Below are positions 33,726-45,300 of a stretch of 64,000 nucleotides of DNA, piece after piece; position 1 is the stretch's first letter, and each line of letters starts with the position of its first letter. The DNA is from Dastarcus helophoroides (Eukaryota; Arthropoda; Insecta; Coleoptera; Bothrideridae): contig CM053330.1 in assembly GCA_028583605.1 (NCBI GenBank), positions 20,051,539 through 20,115,538 on the forward strand, read 5' to 3'. The translations under genes were made by a program, and so were the position numbers. Below the pieces are notes generated by a model. That model was not told the DNA's origin and did not search any database. It saw only the letters and a list, made by a program, of their open reading frames with translations.

Positions 33726-33929
33726 ATTTCTATAGGTTGTATTTGAAAATCACACACACCAAAATGAGTTTGATCGGTCGCATCATTAGTAACGTTGACT
33801 TTTAAAGTGACAATTACACCCAAGTAGGTTTCGTTTTATGTACTATTTAACTGTAAAACAACTGGCTTGAAGGATCAATTGGGTAAGGGAAACCGTCTTA
33901 CAATAATACACAAAGAATCAGAGGAGAGT

Positions 33930-34290
33930 TTTGTTGAAGATGGTCTCTGCCTTCGTCTCCAAGAAAAATGGAGATTATCAGGAAGAAATTTGTTATGAAG
34001 CAATCATAATTAGGGATGCACTCCTGGGTCTGTCAGGCTGCCAGGCTAGTATTATTCCGAGCTAAGTGATTTATGATATGGCGAAAGAACCACAACATTA
34101 CTGTTTTGCTTCTTATCATTGCGAATTTAATCCTATCGAATTGTAGTGGAAGCAAATAAATGGCCAAGTGGCAAAAAATAACACAACCTTTAAACTAAAA
34201 GAATTTAAACAAGCGGTAAGTAACGTAACTGCCGATCACTGGAAAAATGCAATTCATCATGCTTAAGGCAAAAAAGAAAAAACGTTTAGA
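33930..34290 (+). pseudogene. C-terminal fragment of an IS630/Tc1-type transposase
   Basis: The frame at about 34110-34265 reads HCEFNPIEL, stop, then WKQINGQVAKNN and TADHWKNAIHHA. The N-P-I-E-L/W-x-x-I-x-G pattern is the third catalytic motif region of insect IS630-type DDE transposases, followed by their usual C-terminal helices. An in-frame TAG interrupts the motif. Upstream text (33950-34100) is decayed and shifted between frames. No terminal repeats were located, so this is a fragment. Confidence 0.6.
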
Positions 34291-34587
34291 TAGATATTGG
34301 GATGGACATCTAGTAGAATCATTGATTACACAGACCTGCAATGGTTTTCCCCTTACAAAACTAATTAATAATTAGGGTAGGTTTTAGGTACTAAGATACA
34401 AAAAAAATAATAAAAAAATTCCATCACGCAAATTTTCTGAGAAAATTATTTTTTTTCGTTTTTCTTCGTTTTACCTCCTATTTCTAGTATTAACTTCCAA
34501 TTTCTTTGATAACAGTGCATGCTAGTAGTACTGATGACATTTAGATAATCATCTACCGTCACAGTATTGTTTGTCGAGATTAAAATC

Positions 34588-34617
34588 ATATCATATCGTA
34601 TCGTATCATATGTATCG
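34588..34617 (+). repeat. TATCA/TATCG pentanucleotide repeat
   Basis: Six imperfect 5-bp units (ATCATATCATATCGTATCGT). Confidence 0.8.
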
Positions 34618-34639
34618 ACCGTGGTGCAATATTTTTGTG

Positions 34640-35290
34640 ATTTTTTGGTGGCACTGTATGCTTCTGGGTCAACAAGGGTGGTTTACAAAATATTCCTGCT
34701 TCCTCTGTGAATGGAATAGTAGAAATAGAGCACAACATTAGATCAAAAAAGATTGGCGCTAAAGAGGATCATCAACCCTTGGAACCAAAAAGGGACTAGT
34801 TGATCGCCTGAAAATTTTGCTGTATTCACATTAAATTAAGTATTATGAAGCAGTTTGTAAAGATTCTACCTAAAGAAGTTTCCTGTTTCAAGTACCTAGG
34901 TGATAAAGTTAAGCATTTATCGGATGCAAATATCAAGGAAGACATTTTTGTTGGCTCTGAGATTAGGAAGAAGTTAATGCAAGTCGCTAACTTTAAAAAA
35001 ACATGAATAAAACTGAAAAGAAGAGAAACACTTTTTAGGAAACAAAAAAGGCCTAGCTGCTCAGCAATTTTTATAAACTGTGCTGCAGTATGAATATAAA
35101 GTTACATTTTATGCCTTCTCATATTGAGTTCTTTCCTGAGAATCTTGATGTCGTAGGTAAAAAGGGATTAAGGTTATGGAGAACAAAGACAAAGGAATAT
35201 GGACGTAAACATGATGCAAAATACTGCTGGCTGTTGAAGAGAAACGAACCTGATAGATAGAAAGCATAAGAGAAAAAATTGATCAGCAGT
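34640..35290 (+). pseudogene. Decayed copy of a multi-copy arthropod transposon-associated protein
   Basis: Pieces in shifting frames match a protein that is repeated in many insect genomes and is usually left uncharacterised: a Cys-containing FLCEWNSR-like start (about 34690-34740), a stretch near FVGSEI at about 34945, and MNIKLHFMPSHIEFFPENLD (35087-35146). The same family normally ends with a region recalling ...YCWTLKR, echoed here by YCWLLKRNEP near 35222. Multiple stops and shifts rule out function. Its role is unknown; association with mobile DNA is inferred from its copy number in other genomes. Confidence 0.55.
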
Positions 35291-35329
35291 TTTGAAGGAA
35301 GTAGAAAAAGATAACTATTAGTCTGTTTG

Positions 35330-35880
35330 ATTTACTTAGTCTCTTTAGCATTATTTTTAACAATACTATTAGATTTTTAGGTAAGAATTTAATTTAAAGT
35401 ACATTAATTATTGTTTGTTGATGAAAATTGTTAAAAAGTTATATAATATGAATGTCATAAAAAATCTCGATGTGCTAAACAAAGCTTATTTTAAGTCAGC
35501 ATACGTAGATATTTATAAAAATACCATAATTATTCCAAGGGGGAAAAAAGTTAAATTTCGCTGGCATGTGTTATCAATGTAGGAGAATTTCCATCCCACC
35601 AATTGTTAGATTAATTACATCATATTATGTAAGGTTCCTTTGATACATATTTGTATCAGTCTTCTACCTTTCTATGGTATTTTTACTGAGACTGATTGCG
35701 TTGAATGAAGAATAATTTTAATATAACGATTTATTAATTTTTCTTGTACAATATTATTCGATTTTTCATTTTCTTTTATATTTTTATTATAATACTTTAT
35801 CATTATTTCTTAATATCGTGTGAGCCTGTCTTTTTTGAGGGGAAGTGGCCTAATTATATCTGTTGGGTGAACAGAGTATA
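35330..35880. other. Non-coding intronic stretch
   Basis: No gene or repeat recognised; borders the hAT MITE. Confidence 0.45.
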
Positions 35881-35888
35881 GACTAGAG

Positions 35889-36187
35889 CAATGTTTTTCA
35901 GCCTTTTTTTTAAGAAGTAACACACTTTTACTATTGTGTAAAAAAGGGCGGCGCACATTAATTATCTAGGAGTTTTTTGACGATTAAAAAAACATTTTTA
36001 TAATCTTATTAGCGCCCAATAAATTTTTGATAACCAAAAAAAATCGTCCTCATGACCGCCTACAAAATATGATGATGACTAAAAAAAAGACCACAGGTTA
36101 TTATTATAGATTTTTAAATTTTTATAATCATCTCATATTTTGGCGACACCTGGGGGCTTCCGGCGACACATCGGTTGGGAAACACAC
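35889..36187. mobile_element. hAT-type MITE with 8-bp target duplication
   Basis: GACTAGAG is present at 35881-35888 and 36188-36195, the 8-bp duplication typical of hAT elements. The ends (CAATGTTTTTCAGCC, and on the right the reverse complement GTGTGTTTCCCAACC) form an imperfect inverted repeat. The inner text GGCGACACCTGGGGGCTTCC resembles common insect hAT MITEs. At 299 bp it has no coding capacity. Confidence 0.88.
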
Positions 36188-36199
36188 GACTAGAGTATA

Positions 36200-37160
36200 G
36201 AGAAGATTGAAGCAAGAAATATAATTAGGATAACACACACGTCAGCATCAGGAGGCAATATTTTATTTTGCATATTTTAACATTTGCAAAGAATAAAATC
36301 ATTTCAATTCTTAGCAACACATTAACATAAGAAGGTGTGGATTTTTTCGAATTCTTAGTTCAACAGAAGCTGTAATATTTTTACATATTTTACATAAGAG
36401 TGCGAACGGTGATACAATATATAATACCTAATGTACTTGCTAGCTATTTAGATATTGAAGGCACTCCTTGTTATATTTCATGATGCATATTAATTTGCCA
36501 TAAAATCGGATTTATTTGCGTAGTCTAGTGTCAAGAGAGTGAATAATCGTTATTCTTGGAAGGTTGCAATGCGAAATTATAAATCAGAAAACGTAGGAGA
36601 AACTAATGAAATACTAAGAAATATGACAGAAAAAATGCAAGATCCATAAAATAATGTAGTGACTCTTTAGAAAGTTTCCCTTTTTTAATCCCGCAAAAAG
36701 AAAGAATTACCATAAATTTGTACTGCGTGCAATCAAATTGTATAAAACTATTGAAAGTATTTGAACGCTTTTAGTAAGTAAGTCTTTTACTGATTGGCCA
36801 TTAAATCCTTCGTAATTATCAACTTGATAATATTTTTTGATGCAAAACAGTAATTATTTAATGTCAAGTAGCTTTTTCCGATTCTGTTTTTGAAAAGTAT
36901 TTCAATGAAATTTATTGACTATTCTGATATATCTGCGAATATAACTAATATTGTAGTCAAAAGATCCTTCAGACGTCACCTCTTCGACGGAGAGAGTATA
37001 TGCAAAATTTTGAAAAATCGAAATCATGGACTACCAAAAAATTAATTTAATCAGTCCAGTCTTTTTGGTCCTCTATTATTTCGATGTTTTCCACTGTATT
37101 TAAGAAATCTAATCTCGTTGTTCCTGCCGATCTGCCGATCACGCATTTTTAAAGTAAAAA
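36200..37160. other. Non-coding intronic stretch
   Basis: No gene or repeat recognised. Confidence 0.45.
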
Positions 37161-37167
37161 TTACTTT

Positions 37168-37356
37168 GGGCGCGTTGAGCAGTATTTGATAGAGGATGAG
37201 CTAATGGTTTCACATCACCCTCACGCTAAATTGCGTTACCAACATGCTTTAATGTAATATATAATGTTAACATTGAGCATGCTGGTAACGCAAACTAGTG
37301 TGATGGGGACGCTAAACCATAAATTTACCCCCTATCAAAAGTCGGTCAGCGCACCT
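37168..37356. mobile_element. Foldback related to the SINE tail
   Basis: Arms of about 90 bp: GCGTTGAGCAGTATTTGATA... and GCGTTACCAACATGCT on the left, matched by the reverse complement through GGTAACGCAAACTAGTGTGA and CCTATCAAAAGTCGGTCAGC on the right. The same arm sequence forms the body of the SINE at 49.9 kb. Confidence 0.7.
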
Positions 37357-38315
37357 AAAGAAGTTTCACTTAAAAAATTTGAAATTTATCACTAATTATT
37401 TTTTTTTTCTTCAAAAAAAGGATGGCAGAAAAGCTACCTAACATTTACTAAGATATAAATATGGTATATTTACTTAAGGTAAGATTAAACTTTACGAGAA
37501 TTTTTTTGCATATAGGAACGGTATACTATTATGATTAATTGACGATATAATATTGAAAGACCTGCTGTTATTTTGCATTGAACTCTCACTCAAGCCAGTA
37601 GCTACTGCCAGGTGGAATTGTTTATTCATCATTCATTATATTCGCGTGCTCTATGAGACGTGACGTTCAAATGCATTAAGATACAATCAATCTTTGTTGG
37701 TTTTGAGATAAAGTTTTCTAATGAATGGTGTATCTCCACATATAATAGTATATTAGTTATACCCGTTTTTATTTGCCGTTTATTTTTGCAATATTGATGT
37801 ACTTAGAAAAAATACCTTCACGTAAAAACACAAGTGTATCGATTTTTTCCATGCATGTAGACTTTATGAAAAAAAGTTTACTGACTTTTAATATAACTTT
37901 GCGCAACACTTCTGGGGGTATGGTACCAAAAAAATCGAACTTTAAACACAATAACAAAAGATATGGCCTGACTTTTAAAAATAAAAAGTGAATTTCAAAT
38001 TAAATTGGACGATATTTAAATTTGGGTATTTATAGTTTTACACGATTGCTTCTGTTATAGTGTGAAATATCATCCAATTTAAACTGAAATTCATTTATAC
38101 ATAGATCAGTTGTTTCTTTGTTTCATTCCATTTGCAGTCAAATGGGATAATTGTCAGTTTTGGATAGTTATCAACAAATCGTTATCTTCGTGTTCGAATT
38201 TTTGTGAGGGTCGTTTTTGTTTCTGACTATTCGAAAGTCTTAAATGATGGCAGCCAAAAATAAGAAAAACTTTGTGAGAGTCAAGGTCGAAAAACTTCCT
38301 TTCTTCTGTTGCTTT

Positions 38316-38695
38316 TTAGGGTTCCGTAACTTAAAAGGAAAAAAAAACGGAACCCTTATAATCTCACTCTCGTGTCCGTCCGTCTGTCACAAAGAGGTTC
38401 TCCTCGAGAACTATGTCACGCAGAAATTTGAAATTTTGCACAGCGTTAGTTTTCGATGACCCATGTAAATACCGCCAGCCAACGATTAGAAAAAGAAAAT
38501 ATTTTATAATAGAACGGGGGTTAATTTGGTCTCCAAAAAATAAAGTTTTAGTTAATATATCGTGTGAGATATCATTTGAAAGAGCTACTCCAAAGGATCC
38601 CAAAATATTTTTTTTATAATTTTCGGTCCAATCGTCTTAAAGATACAGCTCAACATGTGTCAAAAAAATGACAGTTCGCTCCCTACCCCCGTTTA
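38316..38695 (+). repeat. Dispersed insect repeat beginning GGGTTCCGTAACTTAAAAGG
   Basis: This resembles a repeat type seen in many insect genomes: a GGTTCCGTA.C.AAAGG opening, CGGAACCCTTATAATCTCAC, then GTCCGTCCGTCTGTCAC and ACTATGTCACG.AGAAATTTG. Diverged copies lie within 23.7-24.53 kb. It is not protein coding; the 68-79-codon frames across it are incidental. Confidence 0.6.
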
Positions 38696-39042
38696 CCGTT
38701 TAATTCCCAATGACATATTTATGTCATTAATAATTTCTCTGAACTGGCCATTCCGGAATTACACAAGTGTCGGTTAATCCGACGTGTACTGCACGTTTTC
38801 TTGTTTTGAGAATTTTTTATATTTTGTGTTCCCAGGGGCGTATTGGATTCGAACTAAATAAAAAAAGATATATTTTTCAAATTTCAAGTCTTTGTCCCAA
38901 TATTAAAATAACAAGACCAAAAGTAAATATTTATAATCTCTGAAACATGGTAGACTTAAATCTTTCTTAGAATTATTATAGATTTTTGGATATTATAATT
39001 TAAAAAAAAATATTTTTGGATATAGGGCCAGGGTTAATTTGT

Positions 39043-39265
39043 AGGCTAACTAATGTGGAGCGGGTTAAGAGGGAGTACATTGTATTTCTAACTTCAAAAA
39101 TGACGAACTTCCATACAAATTTTTATCTCCTGTTTAAAACCCGTAGAACGCGAATATTTAAAAATCCTTTCCTAGTGCTCAGTGCTCACCTAGGTTATAA
39201 ATAACTTATGTGCAAAATTTCAGGTTTCCAGAGCCACTGGTTTAGGCTATACAGATCAGGAAAAT
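39043..39265 (+). repeat. Dispersed repeat, copy 1
   Basis: CTAACTTCAAAAATGACGAACTTCCATACAAATTTTTATC, TAAAAATCCTTTCCTAGTGC, CACCTAGGTTATAAATAACTTATGTGCAAAATTTC, each aligning in the same order with 40600-40790. Confidence 0.7.
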
Positions 39266-40599
39266 TGAACACTGTCCATAGGAGAATATATAATTTCCAT
39301 TAAGAACATGAGATTAGACGGGTGACCCTTGTATTCTCCGACACCGACCGAATCAATTGAATAGAGAGCGGAAATATATTGGTACACTGCAAAAAGTGTT
39401 GTGTAATTACAATGTGATTTTTTTTATAAAAAGAGTAAAAAAGGAGTCTTTTACGGCGAAAATTTACTTTAATGTTTACACATTTTCATACTGAGCGTTG
39501 CTTTTACTCATGTCGCGTAGGTAAAATATCGGTGCAAAAATACGAAACTTTGATAAAATTTCGTTCGCAAACTGAATTCTCTTGCAAGTGTGTAAATTTT
39601 CGTTCAAGATACATATATATGTCCAACTAAAAACGGATTGCAATCAACTGACGCAGCGACAATCAGTACCAGTGGAAATTTCCGTACTAAATCATTGCTC
39701 TTAGATGTTTTGTTACAACAATTTTATTACGATTTGCATTCTCTGTACATGTTTTTATAGTCCATTGATTTATTCACAGTTTTGTGCCTTCTAAGGCGAA
39801 ATAATAACTGGTATTCATTGGCAAACAAATTAAATATAGAAATGGGCTTGCTCCGGAAAAGTAGGGTAGCATCTTCAGAGGACCTGCAGACGAAGCTAGA
39901 GATTTAGGAAGGCATTTTCCTTAGCGTTCAACATGTACACTTAGCTATTTTCCTTATTTGTATACCTTTGTGTTATTACTTAGGGTGGAAGATTAATTAT
40001 TAGTTTTGTATCTCCACCATATTCAAGATCATTTATTTACATGGTAATTCTAGTTGGCTGTGGTAGGCTACCTTGCTTCTTGTGTTATTCTTCTGCGAAT
40101 TACAAACTAATGTCAAGCGTCACTAGCTACAAGCTCAACCAATTTTAGAATCTAAATTTGGATTCACAGCAATAAAAATTTGTGTTATATGTTGTAGTTT
40201 GAAATTTAGAAAACATATTTTTCACGCAGGGTCAATTATTTTGTAGTGTAAATAGTTATTTTGTGTATTATACCACCGAATCCGTTTGGGTGCGTCCCAA
40301 ACAGTGCAGGGACAATGGATATAACCTAACTTTTTGTGACAAATACAACACATAACACACATTTATATTGATGTGGATCCAGTGTTATGTATTTCTACTA
40401 AGAACAGGAGAAGTGATATAGGAAGTCTCATTTGAAAGTTAAAATATTTTGATGACATGAATTCTGTAATAGTTTATCATTAGTCTCTCAGTAGGCGCTG
40501 TAGATTGAAAATTTTATCTTTGCAATTAATTCATTTCTGTACATACTTGCTGTTGTTATTGTAGTGTACGCAGTGCACATTTATATGGAGTAGCATAAA

Positions 40600-40790
40600 C
40601 ACCAATATTCATATTTCCAACTTCAAAAACGGCGAATTTCCATATAAAATTTTATCCAGTATTTAACTCCCTTAGGGGATTAATTTTCAAAAATCCTTTC
40701 TTAGTGCTCACCTACGTCACAAAGGAACTTCTGTGCAAAATTTTGTATTTCTAAACCTACCCGTTTAGACTGTCTCTGTCAGTTAGTGCT
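40600..40790 (+). repeat. Dispersed repeat, copy 2
   Basis: Direct relative of 39043-39265, with AACTTCAAAAACGGCGAATT, AAAATCCTTTCTTAGTGCTC and ACTTCTGTGCAAAATTTTGT in the same order. Confidence 0.7.
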
Positions 40791-41421
40791 TAGAAATTTA
40801 TTAAATAGAAGATTATAAGCACATCATTTTTAAATTGTTTTAAGAATCTTCAAAAGCAAACAACACAAAGGCTGTTAATGAAGACCGTTCTCCTATTTCC
40901 GTTCAGTTTGAATAGATAACCCGCTTGTGTCTGTTGTGGAATTCGATATTCAATGCAATTTACCATAACATATTGTGCGTGCCTTAACATAAAATCTATC
41001 TATCCATCTATGCCCGCATTAGGACGCACCTCTATGTCACACACGATCGCCTGCTCATAAACTTTTCCTAAGAGTCTCTACAAGTTCCGCCAACGCCAGA
41101 GGTAAAAATTTGATTACAGTAAATTAGAAACGTGATGCGAAGAATACATCTTGAAAATATGCCAAAGGTTTATGTATTACTGAAGAGTTGTACACTGATT
41201 AGATACGTTGACCTTTGGTTTATCGCAGCACAAAAAAAAATAACTTTGCTTGTATTCCTAAAATCTTTCAGGTGTCGCGTCGCTCACGTCGCGCAGGTTG
41301 CAAAACGTCCCTAAAGCATTTTTATGACCATCTGCACTCAAATTAGCTAAGGTATTGAAGACGAAAGCTTCTATACAGAAATGTAGATAAATAATTATCG
41401 ATTTGTTTTATTCTGGATGTA

Positions 41422-42551
41422 CAGGGACTTTTTTATATTTTGCTTTATTTGAGGAGCTACAAAGAAAACCTTAAATACAAAAGTTACACAGTTCTTTATG
41501 TATTATCTTTCAAACATGTCAGAAAAAATATATGCGCATTGCAAAGTAATAAAATATAAAAAAATTGTTTTTCTTTTAAATGCAACACCTTGTAAATTAT
41601 TAGCTAAAAGGCAAGATCTCGTTTTTCTGTGTTCGAAAATATATCTTCATATTTATTGTAAAAAAAGATTTGAGATTAAATCATTAAGCATTTCTGTTCT
41701 TCGATATACCTCATATTATACAAGCAATCTGAATAAGAAGTAAATCTATATTGAACTGTCACAACACGAATTAAAATAAAACATTTGTTTTTCAGGTGAC
41801 CCCGATTTATTAAAATATTTAATGCTTAATATTTTAAACTCAAATATTTCAAAAACGGCTTATCCAAATATACAGGGTGTTTCATAATTGCATGCTGAAC
41901 CGGCAGGGGGATATTAAATTAATCTACCATAGCGGCATAGCAAGTAAATGATTTTTATTTTTTAATTCGGAAACCGTCCGTCATAGGACAAAAAGTCAAG
42001 AGCTCATTTTTGATAGAAACACAACAAGGACTAGAAAAATAATTCTTATTTTGAAAAATAGCATTGGCGTCACATTTTTTTTTTCAAAAATGTGTATCGA
42101 CCTGTTCGTAGGAACGCCACTGGTGGAATCAGAACAAATGTTTTTTTGTCAAAATACTTGCTTTTATACCCAGATATCGTGTACTGAATATCAAAAAAAT
42201 ATCTAAACCAGTCTCAGAAATATTGAAGAAAAACCGATTTTTTCTTCAATTTTTATATATATCGAAAATGAAGCGTTTCCGGACCTATGTTAATATGAAA
42301 ATTTTGTCTGAAAATTGCCCAAGGAATATCCCCCTGCCGGTTCAGCATGCAATTATGAAACACCCTGTATATATTTTCTAAAACAGAAAAAAGAGATCTT
42401 GCATTTCAGTTAATAACAAAAAAAAATTAGATGTTTCTCACCTTTTTTTTGCTATGTCCAAAAGATAATTACATAAAAAAGTGTTTAACTTTTGTATTTA
42501 AAATATTTTTGTAGCTTTTTAATAGGGTGCAAAATATAAAAAAAGACCTTA
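41422..42551. mobile_element. Outer MITE/foldback, host of a nested MITE
   Basis: CAGGGACTTTTTTATATTTT and AAATACAAAAGTTACACAGT on the left match the reverse complement of the right side (TTTTTTATATTTTGCACCCT, AAATACAAAAGTTAAACACT). The inverted arms extend about 230 bp. TA flanks both sides (41420-41421 and 42552-42553). Its centre is split by the element at 41873-42367. Confidence 0.75.
41873..42367. mobile_element. Inner MITE with perfect ~44-bp terminal inverted repeats
   Basis: It starts CAGGGTGTTTCATAATTGCA and continues GCTGAACCGGCAGGGGGATA; the right end is its exact reverse complement. TA/TATA flanks both sides. The perfect arms imply recent insertion into the older MITE around it. 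No coding sequence. Confidence 0.88.
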
Positions 42552-42559
42552 TACATATT

Positions 42560-43440
42560 TATGTAAGCTTATCGTTTCTTTGGAAGATCATTATGATGAT
42601 ACATAGTTACATGAAAAATTCTTACAAAATAATATAACTACAAAACTTGCTAACATTAAACACCTAAAAGTTAAATAAACTATGTTAGCACATTTTGTTC
42701 TGTGTTACAATAACGTATTTAATCAGTTATTTCGCACACGAGTCGTACCTTTTGCCCTTGAGGTAGCAATCATTCGCAAAAATAGTTTTAAATTGAAGAC
42801 GATTGATGTCTTTAAGTAATAAAATGGATAATTACAAGCAGTTGTTAGATAACAGAAATTGAATAATCTTGTATCAAAATTGTTCCTTATTTGCATTGAA
42901 TGAATGTCTGTGAAAGGCGCAAACATGTGGCTTTTGCTTATACTCACGACTATTAAAAGAGAATAATAGAACAATGACACAGCTTCTGACAGGTAGCTAG
43001 TATTTACCTAGTTGTAAGCGGAAAGATTAAGGCTTAATTACGAGGGATATGGCAGAAACTTTCATTTAGTTCATTAGTTGTTAGTTGTGAAAACTTGATG
43101 GTATGCATCATTCCAGAGTAATATGGATTGAATTTTTTTAGTTTTAGCGGACAGGAATTCTAAGAGCCGAATTGTAACTCCGGGCCTCCCTAATAAAATA
43201 TCTGTGTAATTTGTCCCTCGATCAAGTTATTAGTTTTTAATTTATGAGTATGCGAGAGTTGATAATGATAGAAATGACTTGATTAGATGGACATCCGCGG
43301 AGCACTTCGTTGCTTGAATATCAACATACTGGTTTTTTTGACGTCTATCGATTCATAAACAACTACTGTATGTATTTGCGTTCATAAATATGACAAGCAT
43401 TTGCGTAAAAGAAATAAAACGTAGGTAGGCACTCAAGTGC
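42560..43440. other. Non-coding intronic stretch
   Basis: No gene or repeat recognised. Confidence 0.4.
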
Positions 43441-43469
43441 AGTTAAATAAGGAATTGCCGGTGCGTTAA

Positions 43470-43581
43470 ATGATAAGCAGGTTCAGTACACACAGGTGCA
43501 TGGCGGTAGCTTCGGAATTTCTTCTGTGCAGGATGTCAGTTCCTCTTGTAGGTTTCCTTTTTATTATCCTAATGATAAAAG
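43470..43581 (+). CDS. Possible small first exon with signal-peptide-like sequence
   Basis: From ATG 43470 (second Met at 43500) the frame encodes a leader rich in hydrophobic residues, ending SVPLVGFLFIILMIK. It then meets a strong donor, GTAAGT, at about 43581. An N-terminal secretion signal or membrane anchor followed by an intron is plausible for a small gene inside the shot intron. No second exon, promoter or homology is visible, and a gypsy-like LTR begins 100 bp downstream. Chance is a real alternative. Confidence 0.22.
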
Positions 43582-43689
43582 TAAGTTATTATATTGGCGA
43601 CGTATTCCTTGGATTGCAGATAATAATCTCACAATTTTTTAAACAAATTGTATTCTCAAAATGAAATAATTGTGATTGTTATTAAATAT

Positions 43690-44037
43690 TGTAACAAACT
43701 GTAGTTGTAAAATTTGTATTGGTGATTGAGTAGTGTAAGAAACTCTCTGGGAATATTTGTTAATGGAAAGCGGCAGCGAGAATGAATCATACGGCAGATA
43801 AGCGTTCTAGACTTTTCCCGTTTGCTCGAATCCGATCTGTACGGAGATCCGTTCTAGAAACCGGAACGGTATAAATACGCGGTCGTCTTTCCCTCAAGTC
43901 AGTCAGTTACTCAGGTAGTCAGATAGTTAGATTGTCGGATAGTTGAGTGAATCATAATTATTGTGTTCCGAAATAATTTTGAAATAAACTGTTTACAGTT
44001 CACGGGGTTTTAATTATCTACCCGGTAATGCGCAATA
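43690..44037 (+). mobile_element. Solo LTR of the gypsy-like family, plus orientation
   Basis: Starts TGTAACAAACTG and ends GCGCAATA, with ATAT at 43686-43689 and 44038-44041. TATAAATA (43870-43877) precedes TCAGTCAGTT, whose A lies 31 bases from the TATA start. GAAATAAACT near 43981 can serve for polyadenylation. Shares GGTTTC-TAGAAC, GATAAGC and CCCTCA.GTCAGT blocks with 10227-10581 and 62340-62627. No internal region. Confidence 0.85.
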
Positions 44038-44593
44038 ATATACTTCTTCGTTGATAACCATTCCTGCCAGCATTCTGGAAGTGAAAATATCCCATTTTTG
44101 CAGTATTTGGAGTTTGAAAAAATCTGACATTGGCTCGTAACCAACCGATCGTTATGGTAAGGATTTATTAATTTTTTCTTTGAATGTAACGAACCAAATT
44201 TGTTGGTATAATCGTAAAAGATTTCAGTTATAATTAACCGAGAACATTATTTCATCAATAGATTCCACAAACATGGTTTGACTTCCTATGAGCAGCAAGA
44301 TAATTGGGTTTGTGAAGAAAGAAACCACGCAAATATTTTACTTTGAATAGTTAATACGAACGACTTGGTCAACAGATTGAAACAAGATGCAAAATTTATT
44401 GTCCAAAAATAGTTTTTAACGAGGCGACTATTTGAGTTGAAAATAATTTTGCTTCATTAACCAGTCGAATGTATGAAGAAAATTCAGCAGAAAGATAACA
44501 TTCAAGTAGATTTTTCTTTTACTAAATAAAATGAATGAATGATTCAAATCGGAATAAACGATTTTTTTAAATAGGATTCTTTACTAGCCTCTA

Positions 44594-45300
44594 TGTATAG
44601 TGTGTCCCATCGGAAATCACTGCGATCGACATTGTCAAAGTACTCATCTAAAAAAATTTAAAATTTCGCCAGCTTGACAAAATGGGTGAGGCGAACACAA
44701 CGAAAATATTCGCAAAGTCCTAGTACTTTTAGTTTTTCTTGAAGCGGGCCGAACTTCATCCTGTACATTTTTTCCTTTTTGGATTCTACTCGACTTTGAG
44801 ATAACAAATAAGGTTCTTAAAATTTTTAAATTTTGGGTTAACTAGATTTTTATACAAAACATTCACAGATGTAAGGCCTCAAAAAATTCTCTGCATGTTT
44901 CTCCAGATTCCCGGTGGGATATGCTGTATAGTTTCTTGAAATTTATTCATAATAGATAAAGTTACGGGGTCACTAAGAACGTTTTGTAAAAAACATTAAA
45001 AAAAATAATGATTTCATGATTACTATTTGCCGCTTTTAGATATGCAACATAATTTACACGACAGATATTAGTGGAAAAATACACTAGTCAAAGTTTTTTT
45101 TTTGCAAAATTCGTTGCATTGCTAAAGCTTGTTAAAGTTATATTTTACTAAATATTTTTTAATTTACTATTAATTTTTCTGTTGCTGATGTGAAATGCAG
45201 AATAATCGTTTTATGTTTTCTTTCTAAGACAAAAAAACCAAACTAATAAAAAATTATTATTTATGTATACAGAATGTTTTATCTTCGTGATCTACTACAA
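44594..45300 (+). repeat. Diverged repeat related to the 51.1-52.7 kb foldback
   Basis: GTGTGTCCCATCGGAAATCACTGCGATCGACATTGTCAAAGTACT aligns with the reverse complement of 52605-52655. The blocks TTAGATTTTTATA.AAAA and CAGATG.AAGG (44845-44878) align with 51150-51195. Confidence 0.6.
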
